A stretch of 64,000 nucleotides of DNA. Source: Streptomyces tendae (GTDB lineage Bacteria > Actinomycetota > Actinomycetes > Streptomycetales > Streptomycetaceae). Both the position numbers and the translations under genes were made by a program. The stretch's first letter is position 1. Each line of letters starts with the position of its first letter. Under the pieces are notes generated by a model. It was not told the origin of the DNA. It saw only the letters and a program-made list of their open reading frames with translations, and made no database searches. Positions 50,126 through 57,520 of the stretch are shown here, piece by piece. Where the stretch lies: contig NZ_CP043959.1 of assembly GCF_008632955.1 (NCBI RefSeq), positions 1,488,001 to 1,552,000 of the forward strand. Reading direction: 5' to 3'.

Positions 50126-50692
50126 ATGGACGCACAGCAGGCACACGACGGACAGCGGGCGCGCCAGGGGCAGCCGGCAGGCGGTGTCGAACCGGTACGC
50201 GGCGGAGGGCAGCCGGGCGGCGGAAGCCGGGCGGGCGGCGGGCCGCAGGCGTACGGAGAACCCGAGGCGCGCGGCGTCGCTCGGGCGTACGGCGGGCTTC
50301 AGAGCCACGGAGCCGGGCGGGCGGGCGGCGGGCGGGCTCGTGGGGCGCTCGGCAGGTACGGGGAGACGCTGGCCGCGCGGCGGCTCACCCAGGCCGGGAT
50401 GACGGTCCTGGCACGCAACTGGCGCTGCGGCAGGACCGGCGAGATCGACATCGTGGCCAGGGACGGTGACGCCCTGGTCGTCTGCGAGGTGAAGACCCGC
50501 AGGGCCGGCTCCTTCCAGCACCCCATGGCGGCCGTCACCCCGGCCAAGGCGGTCCGGCTGCGGGGCCTGGCGGAGCGCTGGCTCCAGGAACACGGCGGAG
50601 CGCCGCCCGGCGGTGTCCGCATCGACCTGGTCGGCGTGCTGCTCCCGGCCCGCGGCGCAACGGTCGTCGAGCACGTCCGGGGGGTGGCCTGA
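50126..50692 (+). CDS. YraN/UPF0102 nuclease-fold protein
   Basis: The C-terminal ~110 residues are Yra[41 protein letters not shown] with the endonuclease-fold E..D...E/K residues. The N-terminal ~75 residues are a Gly/Ala/Arg/Gln low-complexity extension. The exact start is uncertain; I used ATG 50126 with GGAGGTGG upstream. comM begins 1 bp after the stop. Confidence 0.88.
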   Translation: MDAQQAHDGQRARQGQPAGGVEPVRGGGQPGGGSRAGGGPQAYGEPEARGVARAYGGLQSHGAGRAGGGRARGALGRYGETLAARRLTQAGMTVLARNWRCGRTGEIDIVARDGDALVVCEVKTRRAGSFQHPMAAVTPAKAVRLRGLAERWLQEHGGAPPGGVRIDLVGVLLPARGATVVEHVRGVA

Positions 50693-50693
50693 C

Positions 50694-52316
50694 ATGGGAT
50701 TCGCCCGAACGTGTTCGGTGACCCTGGTCGGTGTCGAGGGCGTGGTCGTCGAGGTCCAGGCCGACCTGGAGCCGGGGGTCGCCGCGTTCACGCTGGTGGG
50801 GCTGCCCGACAAGAGCCTGACGGAGAGCCGGGACCGGGTCAGGGCCGCCGTCGTCAACTCCGGCGGCGAGTGGCCGCAGAAGAAACTCACGGTGGGACTG
50901 AGCCCGGCCTCGGTGCCGAAAGCCGGCAGCGGCTTCGATCTGGCCGTCGCCTGTGCCGTCCTCGGTGCCGCCGAGCGGATCGACCCGCGCGTCCTCACCG
51001 ACATCGTGATGATCGGCGAGCTGGGCCTGGACGGCCGGGTGCGGCCGGTCCGGGGCATCCTGCCGGCGGTGCTCGCCGCGGCCGACGCGGGCTTCGAACA
51101 GGTGGTGGTGCCGGAGAGCGCCGCCGCCGAGGCCGCCCTGGTGCCCGGGGTGTCCGTGCTGGGCGTCCGCAGCCTGCGCCAGCTCATCGCGGTCCTCACC
51201 GACGAGCCGGTGCCCGAGGAGGCGCCGCAGGAACCGGAGCGGCCCGACCCGCTGCTGGCGGGGCTGCGCGACCTCGGCTGCGGAGCCGCCACCGGCATGA
51301 GCGGCGGCCCGGGCCGGTACGACCAGGGGCACGACCTCGCGGACGTCGTCGGCCAGCACTCGGCGCGCACGGCGGTCGAGGTGGCCGCGGCGGGCGGACA
51401 TCACCTCTTCCTGGAGGGCCCGCCAGGTGCCGGGAAGACCATGCTCGCCGAACGGATGCCGTCCGTCCTCCCGCCTCTGGACCGCCAGGCATCCCTCGAG
51501 GTGACGGCCGTGCACTCGGTGGCGGGTCTGCTGCCGCCGGACAGGCCGCTGATCGACACGGCCCCGTACTGCGCCCCGCACCACTCGGCCACCATGCAGG
51601 CACTGGTCGGCGGCGGCCCCGGGACGGCCCGGCCGGGAGCGGTGTCCCTGTCCCATCGGGGCGTGCTGTTCCTCGACGAGACGCCGGAGTTCAGCAGCAA
51701 GGCGCTGGACGCCCTGCGCCAGCCGCTGGAGGCCGGGCACGTGGTCATCGCGCGCAGCGCGGGCGTCGTGCGCTTCCCGGCCCGCTTCCTGATGGTGCTC
51801 GCGGCCAACCCGTGCCCCTGCGGACGCTTCTCGCGGATGGACGACCGCTGCGAGTGCCCGCCCTCGGCGATCCGCCGCTACCAGGCAAGACTCTCCGGGC
51901 CGCTGCTCGACCGGGTCGACCTGAGGGTCGAGGTCGACGCCGTCACCCGCACCGAGCTGACGGCGGCCGGCGCCCGGGGTGAGACCACCGCGACGGTGGC
52001 CGACCGGGTGCGCGCGGCCAGGGAACGCGCGGGGGCGCGGTTCGACGGCACTCCGTGGCGCCTCAACAGCGAGATCCCCGGGAGGGAGCTGCGCAGCCGC
52101 TGGCAGGCCGCCCCGGGGGCCATGGACGAGGCCGAGCGGAGCCTTGAGCGGGGTGTGCTCACCGCGCGGGGGATCGACCGGGTGCTGCGGGTCGCCTGGA
52201 CCGTCGCCGACCTGGCCGGCCACGACCGGCCCGACGCCACGGACGTCGCCCTCGCCCTGCAACTGCGCACCGGTGTCCCGCGCGGGGTGCCCATGGCGAT
52301 CGGAGCGGCCGTATGA
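50694..52316 (+). CDS. comM: ComM/YifB-family Mg-chelatase-like AAA+ ATPase
   Basis: The 540-residue protein has the YifB N-terminal domain (SVTLVGVEGVVVEVQADLEP), AAA+ Walker A EGPPGAGKTMLAERMP, Walker B GVLFLDETPEF, and ANPCPCG with RCECPPSAIRRYQARLSGPL (sensor region). ComM is a hexameric helicase promoting branch migration in natural transformation. It overlaps dprA by 4 bp; yraN-comM-dprA is a conserved bacterial operon. Confidence 0.95.
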   Translation: MGFARTCSVTLVGVEGVVVEVQADLEPGVAAFTLVGLPDKSLTESRDRVRAAVVNSGGEWPQKKLTVGLSPASVPKAGSGFDLAVACAVLGAAERIDPRVLTDIVMIGELGLDGRVRPVRGILPAVLAAADAGFEQVVVPESAAAEAALVPGVSVLGVRSLRQLIAVLTDEPVPEEAPQEPERPDPLLAGLRDLGCGAATGMSGGPGRYDQGHDLADVVGQHSARTAVEVAAAGGHHLFLEGPPGAGKTMLAERMPSVLPPLDRQASLEVTAVHSVAGLLPPDRPLIDTAPYCAPHHSATMQALVGGGPGTARPGAVSLSHRGVLFLDETPEFSSKALDALRQPLEAGHVVIARSAGVVRFPARFLMVLAANPCPCGRFSRMDDRCECPPSAIRRYQARLSGPLLDRVDLRVEVDAVTRTELTAAGARGETTATVADRVRAARERAGARFDGTPWRLNSEIPGRELRSRWQAAPGAMDEAERSLERGVLTARGIDRVLRVAWTVADLAGHDRPDATDVALALQLRTGVPRGVPMAIGAAV

Positions 52317-53164
52317 GCGCCGCGACCGGCCCTGCGGACCTGCTCGGCCGGGTCTTCCTCACCCGCGTCCTCGAACCCGGTGACGAGACCGGCGGGCGTT
52401 GGGTGCGCGAGCTGGGGGTGCACGCCGTGGTCCGACGGCTGAGGAACCGCGGGGAGCCGCTGCCCGGCGCGAGCGCCAAGCGATGGGCCGGGATGCTCGC
52501 CCGGGCGGAGCGGGCCGACCCGCGCCGTGACCTCGCCGTCGCACAGGACGCGGGAGTGCGGTTCGTGTGTCCCGGGGCCGCCGAGTGGCCCGGGCAGCTC
52601 GACGACCTGGGCGACGCCCGGCCGCTCGGCCTGTGGGTGCGTGGCGTCGCGGACCTGCGGATGTGGGCGCTGCGCTCGGTCGCCCTGGTCGGCGCGCGGG
52701 CGTGCACCGAGTACGGCGCCTTCATGGCGGCGGGCCTCGCCGCCGGACTCGCGGAGAAGGGCTGGATCGTCGTCTCCGGCGGCGCCTACGGCATCGACGG
52801 TGCCGCCCACCGCGGGGCACTGGGCGCGGGCGGCGCCACCGTCGCCGTGCTCGCCTGCGGGGTCGACCGGCCCTACCCTCGCGGACACGCGGGGCTGATC
52901 GGACGGATCGCCGAACAGGGTCTGGTGGTCGGCGAGTTGCCACCGGGGGAGCATCCCACCCCCAGCAGGTTCGTCCTCCGTAACCGCGTGATCGCCGCGC
53001 TCACCCGGGGCACGGTCGTCGTCGAGGCCGCCCACCGCAGCGGTTCCCTGGTGACCGCCCGCGCGGCCCGCCGGCTCGGGCGCCACACCATAGGGGTACC
53101 GACGCCTCTGCCCGGGGGTGCCGCTCTGGCTCCGATCCGGTTCCGGCTGGCCATCGCCGCCTGA
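52313..53164 (+). pseudogene. dprA: DprA (DNA processing protein A), 3' end replaced by mobile element
   Basis: DprA loads RecA on incoming single-stranded DNA. Residues 1 to about 262 match the family, with the Rossmann-fold core SVALVGARACTEYGAFMAAG, VSGGAYGIDGAAHRGAL and SRFVLRNRVIAALTRGTVVV, ending GRHTIGVP. Normal DprA proteins continue with a GPVTS-type segment and a C-terminal winged helix (about 370-400 residues in all). Here 21 unrelated residues follow VP (codons 53096-53101) and a stop comes at residue 283. The junction coincides with the start of accessory DNA. The protein may be inactive or partly functional. Confidence 0.82.
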
Positions 53165-53169
53165 CCCCC

Positions 53170-53213
53170 CTGGCCGCCGCTACTCTGACGGAAGTTGGAG
53201 TAGCGGCGGCCAG
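53170..53213. terminator. 16-bp perfect inverted repeat at the dprA/element junction
   Basis: CTGGCCGCCGCTACTC (53170-53185) and GAGTAGCGGCGGCCAG (53198-53213) are perfect inverted repeats with a 12-nt loop, starting 5 bp after the dprA stop and ending just before the next gene's SD. It probably insulates the first element gene from the dprA operon. Confidence 0.75.
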
Positions 53214-53229
53214 GTCGAGGGGGGATGGC

Positions 53230-53904
53230 ATGTCGAGAGACGACATGGACGATCCGAGTTACGCGGTGCCCGTAGAGGCCCGTGAAGAGTACGAAGGAAT
53301 CACGAGCCACAGTGCGGTCCACATCGGCAATGTCAGCGGGTCTGCCGTCATTCAAGTTGGCGGGGACCAGCACGTTCGCCCAGATGCCGATCAGAAGCCG
53401 AAGGCCGAGAGCCTTGCTGAGCAACGCCAGAAGTTCTTCTTCGACTTCCTGAAGTACTCGCTTAAGCAAGCCGAGTGGACGTTGCGCCTGAGCGTCTGGT
53501 TCATGGCTGGTGGTTCGGCCATCATCTTGACTGCGGCTGTTCTGGGTCTGGTGCACGCCGGGAACCCGGACCTCAGCTATCTGCCTATCGTCACGTTCCT
53601 GACGGGGGCACTGATCACGGGCGGGGGTGGCGCGCTGGCGGTGCATGCACGACGTGCCAGGGCTCACGTCACGGAGCAAGCCGACCGGATGGACATCAAG
53701 ATCGATCTTGACCACAAAATGGAGACCGCCACGGCCTTCATCGACCGCGTCGACGACGCGGCGGTGCGCGATCGGCTCAACTCGGCTGCTGCGATGAAGG
53801 CGCTCGACATGCAGTCCAGCCCAGAGGTGATGGTCGACCGTCTCTTGCCTGGGCAAGAGACCCGGCAGCTGGGTGAGACCGAGCCTGGCAGCTCCAACCG
53901 GTGA
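53230..53904 (+). CDS. Two-TM protein with N-terminal RHIM-like motif, TRADD-N-associated membrane-domain type
   Basis: The 224-residue protein has an N-terminal segment YEGITSHSAVHIGNVSGSAV followed by I41-Q42-V43-G44, matching the I/V-Q-I/V/L-G core of RHIM amyloid motifs and the short Gly/Val-rich tails of bacterial amyloid-signalling proteins. Residues 60-82 form an amphipathic helix, then two TM segments (about 87-109 and 115-138) and an acidic coiled C-terminus. This resembles TRADD-N-associated two-TM proteins implicated in bacterial immunity. It is the first gene after the junction, a usual cargo position. Family assignment is from memory of the pattern; no partner kinase or NLR is seen nearby. 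Confidence 0.6.
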   Translation: MSRDDMDDPSYAVPVEAREEYEGITSHSAVHIGNVSGSAVIQVGGDQHVRPDADQKPKAESLAEQRQKFFFDFLKYSLKQAEWTLRLSVWFMAGGSAIILTAAVLGLVHAGNPDLSYLPIVTFLTGALITGGGGALAVHARRARAHVTEQADRMDIKIDLDHKMETATAFIDRVDDAAVRDRLNSAAAMKALDMQSSPEVMVDRLLPGQETRQLGETEPGSSNR

Positions 53905-53911
53905 CAAGCAC

Positions 53912-53941
53912 GAGGCCACGGGGGGTACCCCCCGTGGCCTC
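53912..53941. terminator. 14-bp perfect terminator hairpin
   Basis: GAGGCCACGGGGGG (53912-53925) and CCCCCCGTGGCCTC (53928-53941) are perfect inverted repeats around TA, 8 bp after the RHIM-like gene. It ends that monocistronic unit. Confidence 0.85.
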
Positions 53942-54017
53942 TCGTGTGCCCGCCGGGCCGGGTGCCCCGGGGCGGGGTCTCGTGCGCTCCGAGACCCCAC
54001 GTAAGCCCGGGACGGCA

Positions 54018-54335
54018 CTACGCGGCCATGGGCGGCTCCTCGTTACCCCGGCCGTCCGGTTCCTCAGCCCTGCGGGAACGCCGGTCCCCGGTATGCGGCG
54101 GGAGAACCTGAGGCGGCTCGTCAGCACCCGCCGGGGGCGTCGGCGGCTCCGGCTCGTCCTCGGGTGTGGTCGACTCGTCGTCGGCCTTCCGCATTTTCCG
54201 CCAGGCTTCGAGTGCGCGGCCAAACGAGCCGAACACGTCGGGGAGCAGATCAAAAATGCTCTTCACCGTGATGAGCAGCGCAGTGACCACGCCAGCGACG
54301 GTGAGAATATCGATGGTGATACCGGTGCCGTCCAC
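54018..54335 (-). CDS. Small single-TM protein with Pro/Glu-rich tail (105 aa)
   Basis: The product has an N-terminal hydrophobic helix (ILTVAGVVTALLITVKSIFD), a basic amphipathic segment (LEAWRKMRK) and a long Pro/Glu/Asp-rich hydrophilic tail. No known domain; a holin-like or accessory membrane role is conceivable but unsupported. GTG at 54335 has an AAGGTAAGG SD. Confidence 0.65.
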   Translation of the reverse strand: MDGTGITIDILTVAGVVTALLITVKSIFDLLPDVFGSFGRALEAWRKMRKADDESTTPEDEPEPPTPPAGADEPPQVLPPHTGDRRSRRAEEPDGRGNEEPPMAA

Positions 54336-54732
54336 CGATCCTTACCTTCCCTGTCATGGGTCGGATCGGGTGCGCAGGCAGCCTCGATCCGAACCCTTCG
54401 GTTCGGGTCGAGACACCTGCGCTGACGTGTACGCAAATGTTCTCGGTCTTGCAGTGGGCCTACTTGTCGGCCCGGTACAGCCAAGTCACATGTCAACTGT
54501 CGCTACTCATCGACTCCGTCCAGCTCACGTCAGAACCACGGCGGCTGCGAAGACACCGTGGTCAGCCGTTGGTAGCTGACGAGTAGTCCTGGTGTCCCGC
54601 GTGATTCACAGGTCGCCCAGGTGCGCGAAGGGGAAACTTTCCGCCCTCCGGTCACCGATGGTACCTCATGTCGAGGTGGGGCGTGACAAGCCCAAGACAT
54701 GTCGCCCTATGCGTAGTTGATGGGCAGTTAGG
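54336..54732. other. 397-bp gap with structured leader, no gene seen
   Basis: No ORF with a credible start is present. A compound hairpin lies at 54372-54422, immediately upstream (minus strand) of the 105-aa gene, so it could be in that gene's 5' leader. The remaining stretch (54450-54700) is AT-richer, suggesting promoter DNA, without clear repeats. Confidence 0.45.
54372..54422. repeat. Compound hairpin
   Basis: CCGAACC (54389-54395), CTTC loop and GGTTCGG (54400-54406) form the tip, TCGAT/GTCGA continues it, and GCGCAGG (54372-54378) with CCTGCGC (54416-54422) closes the base. It may be a terminator or a regulatory RNA structure. Confidence 0.55.
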
Positions 54733-54909
54733 TCAGCGGCGCGCGGGGGAGCCGTTGCCTTGGCAGCGGTAGCACTCGCAGAGGGGCCACCGGGTATCGA
54801 TCAGCGGCACGTTCGGCATCTTGTCGACCGACCACTCCCGGGCGCTGACCTCGCGCATCTCCTTGGTGGCGGCGTCGTACTTGTACACCCGAATGCTTAA
54901 CCCGGCCAT
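54733..54909 (-). CDS. Small Cys-containing protein (58 aa), unknown
   Basis: The product starts MAGLSIRVYKYDAATKEM and ends with a CECYRC cluster near the C-terminus, suggesting metal binding. I do not recognise a domain. The ATG at 54909 has GAGGGGAAC five bases upstream. It is divergent from the GntR gene across a 28-bp palindrome, so it is a likely regulatory target. Confidence 0.65.
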   Translation of the reverse strand: MAGLSIRVYKYDAATKEMREVSAREWSVDKMPNVPLIDTRWPLCECYRCQGNGSPARR

Positions 54910-54939
54910 TGGGTTCCCCTCGTCGTCCTGACCAGCAGG

Positions 54940-54967
54940 TATCGCGGTATCGCACTGTACCGCGATA
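54940..54967. promoter_or_regulatory. 28-bp palindromic operator between the GntR gene and the 58-aa gene
   Basis: TATCGCGGTA (54940-54949) and TACCGCGATA (54958-54967) are perfect 10-bp inverted repeats with an 8-bp centre, 31 bp upstream of the 58-aa gene start. The 10-bp arms and AT-rich ends match GntR-type operators, and the adjacent GntR protein is the obvious candidate. Confidence 0.7.
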
Positions 54968-55026
54968 TCACGATGTCGCATAAGACTGCGGTAGCGGGGG
55001 TCACCGCGTGATCGTACGGTCGAGGG

Positions 55027-55263
55027 GTGAGTGTCGATCTTGACCGTTCTCGTCCGGTCTGGCGTCAGGTGGCCGAAGTCATCAGCCAGCGCATCGCCGA
55101 CGGGACCTACCCGCCGGGCAGCCGCGTGCCGGGCATCGTCGAGCTGAGCGCAGAGTTCGGCATCGCGGCCAGCACCGCCCAGAAGGCCCTCGCGCACCTG
55201 CGCGACACCGGCAAGGTGCGCACCGAGCTGGGCTTGGGCACGTTCGTCGCCGACTCGAAGTAG
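55027..55263 (+). CDS. Short GntR-family regulator (winged helix only)
   Basis: The 78-residue protein is the GntR DNA-binding domain alone (DRSRPVWRQVAEVISQRIAD, GIAASTAQKALAHLRDTGKV, GTFV). The effector domain of ordinary GntR proteins (about 150 residues) is absent. Such minimal GntR proteins are frequent in Streptomyces integrative elements. TACGGT lies 6 bp before the GTG, so the mRNA is probably leaderless. Confidence 0.88.
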   Translation: MSVDLDRSRPVWRQVAEVISQRIADGTYPPGSRVPGIVELSAEFGIAASTAQKALAHLRDTGKVRTELGLGTFVADSK

Positions 55264-55268
55264 GCCGG

Positions 55269-55844
55269 CTAACGTCGCCGGGACCGTGGAGCGGCGAGCG
55301 TGGCTGCATCACGCAGTGCCGCTTCAAGACGCTCGTCGGCCGCCTTTGACTTCTCAACGGCTTGGGTGACGGCGGCCACCGCCGTGTTGATGTTGCGCTG
55401 CCTTCTCGGCCTGTCGCTCTCAGGGCCGGTCTCTGCAAGCGCGAGTTCTAGCTGCATGACATGGCGCAGTGAGTTCCAAAACGCTTTATTCGACATGCTG
55501 TACGCCTGTACAAGCTCGGGTGTCGTGTAGAGCGTCAGCTTGGTGACGACCAACCGGAACTGGTCATCCTGGTGGCCTGGGTCAAGACTTTCCGGGTTGA
55601 AGCCGCGGGGCACCTGCCGTCGGGACCGGGCGGTGTCACGCGTGTTGCCGAGCGCGAGCATCTTCCGATGCGCCTCTTCGATCGCGTCGGCCCGACGCTC
55701 CCAGATCTTGAACTCGGTCTCGCGGTCACGGGTCGCGCGCTGGGTGAGGCTGGTCGACAGCAGGGTGCCTGCCGTGCCGATGACGGCCCCGAGCAGTCCG
55801 ATACCGGCAACGATCAGGGCGAGGGTTACCGGTGTGATCGTCAC
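55269..55844 (-). CDS. Membrane-anchored helical protein (191 aa), unknown
   Basis: An N-terminal TM (VTLALIVAGIGLLGAVIGTAG) is followed by helical segments with many charged residues (KIWERRADAIEEAHRKM, TPELVQAYSMSNKAFWN, LEAALRDAATL), giving a cytoplasmic helical domain of about 150 residues. No recognised family. The GTG at 55844 follows TACGCT by 6 bp and has no SD, consistent with leaderless expression. Convergent with the GntR gene (5-bp gap). Confidence 0.65.
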   Translation of the reverse strand: MTITPVTLALIVAGIGLLGAVIGTAGTLLSTSLTQRATRDRETEFKIWERRADAIEEAHRKMLALGNTRDTARSRRQVPRGFNPESLDPGHQDDQFRLVVTKLTLYTTPELVQAYSMSNKAFWNSLRHVMQLELALAETGPESDRPRRQRNINTAVAAVTQAVEKSKAADERLEAALRDAATLAAPRSRRR

Positions 55845-55927
55845 AGGGTGAGCGTAGGCACGGGCGTGACGCTGTGAGGGTGAATCGGGCGAAGCCCCGG
55901 AGAGTCGACCTCCGGGCTCTCGCGTGT

Positions 55928-56125
55928 TCACAGCACGCCGAGCGACGTGAGCACCAAGAGGCACAGCGTCAAGCTGCTGCCGAAGGTGCAGCCCCCGACG
56001 AGGATGCCGTCGCGCTTGCGCGCCCCAGGCCTGTGACTGAGCCAGCCCGCTCCGATGGCGACGAGCATGGAGAAGAGGGTGCAGGTGATGAGCAACAGCA
56101 CCTTGACACCGAGAGAGAGTTCCAC
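55928..56125 (-). CDS. Small two-TM protein (65 aa)
   Basis: Two hydrophobic segments (GVKVLLLITCTLFSMLVAIG and a C-terminal GSSLTLCLLVLTSLGVL) are joined by a short basic loop (SHRPGARKRDG). No recognised domain. The GTG at 56125 has a GGGAAGG SD; an ATG-led longer form would start at 56161. It lies 83 bp upstream of the 191-aa gene on the same strand. Confidence 0.6.
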   Translation of the reverse strand: MELSLGVKVLLLITCTLFSMLVAIGAGWLSHRPGARKRDGILVGGCTFGSSLTLCLLVLTSLGVL

Positions 56126-56549
56126 GGTCCGAAAACCTTCCCGGTGATCGGACCTCGGCACGCAGCCCTCAGCCCGACCACCACGTGTCTACGTGTGGTC
56201 TTGCTGAGGCCGTGCCGACGTTCAGGGCTCTCGGTGCCTGGCCAGGGCTGGCTTGGCCGTCCTCTTCTCATCAGTCGGTGACATACACAACCGCACGCTT
56301 GGCGGAAGCCCGTGGGCCCGCCCGCTGCTCGGGGGAACGTCGGACCCCGAGGTGCGCGGTGGATTGATCTCCACGGAGATCATAACGTGACGGAACGTCA
56401 GATGCGGATAAAAGCCGGGACGGTATCTCCGGGGGCCTCGTGCTGGCGGGGACGACCGGACGCCCCGGGCGGGTACGAGAGGCCGCCGGAGACCCCACGG
56501 GAGGCCGGGACGATATATGCCCGGCACCGCTGGCCCGGCCGCACACACG
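56126..56549. other. Intergenic stretch with first copy of a 96-bp repeat
   Basis: No gene is seen between the 65-aa ORF and the peptide gene's terminator. The stretch contains repeat copy A (56418-56513) and GC-rich palindromic patches. Longer open frames here look compositional. Confidence 0.45.
56418..56513. repeat. 96-bp dispersed repeat, copy A
   Basis: This 96-bp segment begins GGACGGTATC and ends GGAGGCCGGGACGA with the same length and the same ends as 60210-60305; ungapped identity is about 61 of 96 positions, concentrated at both ends. Within it GGTATCTCCGGGGGCC and GGCCGCCGGAGACC form an imperfect inverted repeat. Confidence 0.5.
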
Positions 56550-56584
56550 CCAGAGGGGCACCCCATCACGGGATGCCCCTCTGG
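56550..56584 (-). terminator. Terminator after the 24-aa peptide gene
   Basis: CCAGAGGGGCA (56550-56560) and TGCCCCTCTGG (56574-56584) form a perfect 11-bp stem, with a further CCC/GGG pair inside. On the minus strand it begins 12 bp after the peptide stop codon. Confidence 0.75.
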
Positions 56585-56595
56585 CCAGAGACCGT

Positions 56596-56670
56596 TCACT
56601 CAGCTGCGGCCACGTGGGACCACCCAACCACGACGCTCACGGCTGACATAAGAAACTCGATAACCTTCAT
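56596..56670 (-). CDS. Short hydrophobic peptide gene (24 aa)
   Basis: On the minus strand ATG AAG GTT... encodes MKVIEFLMSAVSVVVG followed by WSHVAAAE. A near-perfect SD (GGAGG) lies 5 bp before the ATG, and a terminator follows 12 bp after the stop, so the small frame has all parts of a gene. The peptide has a charged N-terminus and a hydrophobic core of about 12 residues, as in small membrane peptides or type I toxins. It is too short for statistical support; the signals are the evidence. Confidence 0.55.
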   Translation of the reverse strand: MKVIEFLMSAVSVVVGWSHVAAAE

Positions 56671-57129
56671 GCCAACCTCCGCCATGCGATTTGAAATTGT
56701 GTGAATGATGACGCTGCTCTTGCGGTAACTAAGAATGACCCTGGAAAACTCGTAGGTGTGCCAAAAAGCCAAACCAACCGCAAGCGTGGTAGCCGGGATT
56801 GAACCGGCCGCAGCGACAGCTCAATGAACGCTCTCAAGTTCAAGTATAGCCTAAATACCCTGACTTGGCTAGGCGTCAGGTCGGCCCCCGACGGGCTAGC
56901 CGGCCTTACCTCTCGTCATTGAAATTAATACTTCCCGTCACAGCCGCGGAGCGAGTCACCGACGTCCTTCACCTTGCTCCACACGCAAATTGCGCAGGGC
57001 TGAAATCCCATGCTCTCCTGGTACCAGCCGGGCGGCGCAGCCCCCGGTCAGGCCCCCGCTTCATGCGGCGCGAGCCGAGGTTCCCCGCCGTGTTCGGCAC
57101 CCCACGCAATGCCGACGACGGGAACCCCA
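56671..57129. promoter_or_regulatory. AT-rich regulatory region between the peptide and Xre genes
   Basis: This 459-bp stretch between divergent genes is the lowest in GC of the window (56680-56860, 56915-56945). It holds inverted repeats such as CCTGAC-n10-GTCAGG near 56859 and GTCGG-CCC-CCGAC near 56880. It probably contains promoters in both directions. A T-arm-like hairpin at 56791-56807 has no other tRNA parts. Confidence 0.45.
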
Positions 57130-57360
57130 ATGCCTGCACGCACTTTCAACCCTGACGCGCTGCGCCAGATCCGGCGCGAGCGTGGTGTGACTCAGGTCGA
57201 GCTGGCCGCCGTACTCGGCCGCAGCTTCACCGCTGTGTCGATGTACGAGAACGGCCGCTCGACCCCTCCGGTCGAAGTGCTGGCCGCCATCGCCGACGCC
57301 CTCAACGCGCCGATGGACGCCTTCGTCACCGGCCCGGCCCGAGAGCTGATGTCGGCCTGA
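57130..57360 (+). CDS. Xre-family HTH regulator (76 aa)
   Basis: The protein is a single Cro/C1-type HTH (ALRQIRRERGVTQVELAAVL, SFTAVSMYENGRSTPPVEVL) with a short tail, the form of phage and plasmid repressors. The ATG at 57130 has only a weak GGGAA; ATG at 57109 in frame is the alternative. A 29-aa ORF overlaps its stop (TGATG), and the replication gene follows. Confidence 0.88.
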   Translation: MPARTFNPDALRQIRRERGVTQVELAAVLGRSFTAVSMYENGRSTPPVEVLAAIADALNAPMDAFVTGPARELMSA

Positions 57361-57449
57361 TGGACATCACGAAGGACGCGCGCCCTATGACGGAGTCAGA
57401 GCGTAAGCGGCTCCTCCGTCTCCTGTTCGGCAAGCAGCCGCAGAAGTAA
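57360..57449 (+). CDS. 29-aa basic peptide ORF coupled to the Xre gene
   Basis: ATG at 57360 overlaps the Xre TGA and encodes MDITKDARPMTESERKRLLR followed by LLFGKQPQK. The basic helical sequence and the TGATG coupling suggest a translated small gene; a hairpin follows 20 bp later. Function unknown. Confidence 0.5.
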   Translation: MDITKDARPMTESERKRLLRLLFGKQPQK

Positions 57450-57468
57450 CCCACCCCGAACACACCGA

Positions 57469-57504
57469 AGCCCCCGGTAGCGGCGACCAACCAACCCGGG
57501 GGCT
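57469..57504. terminator. Hairpin before the replication gene
   Basis: AGCCCCCGG (57469-57477) and CCGGGGGCT (57496-57504) form a perfect 9-bp stem with an 18-nt loop, between the 29-aa ORF and the primase-helicase gene. It may end the Xre transcript or attenuate read-through. Confidence 0.55.
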
Positions 57505-57520
57505 CCAGAGAGGATCTGCA

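Noticed and set aside
56785..56815. T-arm-like hairpin on the minus strand (GCCGG-TTCAATC-CCGGC), suggesting a tRNA or tRNA fragment
   Set aside because: No matching 7-bp acceptor strand, D-arm or anticodon stem could be found within 100 nt on either side.
56824..56922. 32-codon plus-strand frame in the AT-rich region (ATG at 56824)
   Set aside because: No SD, no -10-like box at leaderless distance, and no coding-like composition.
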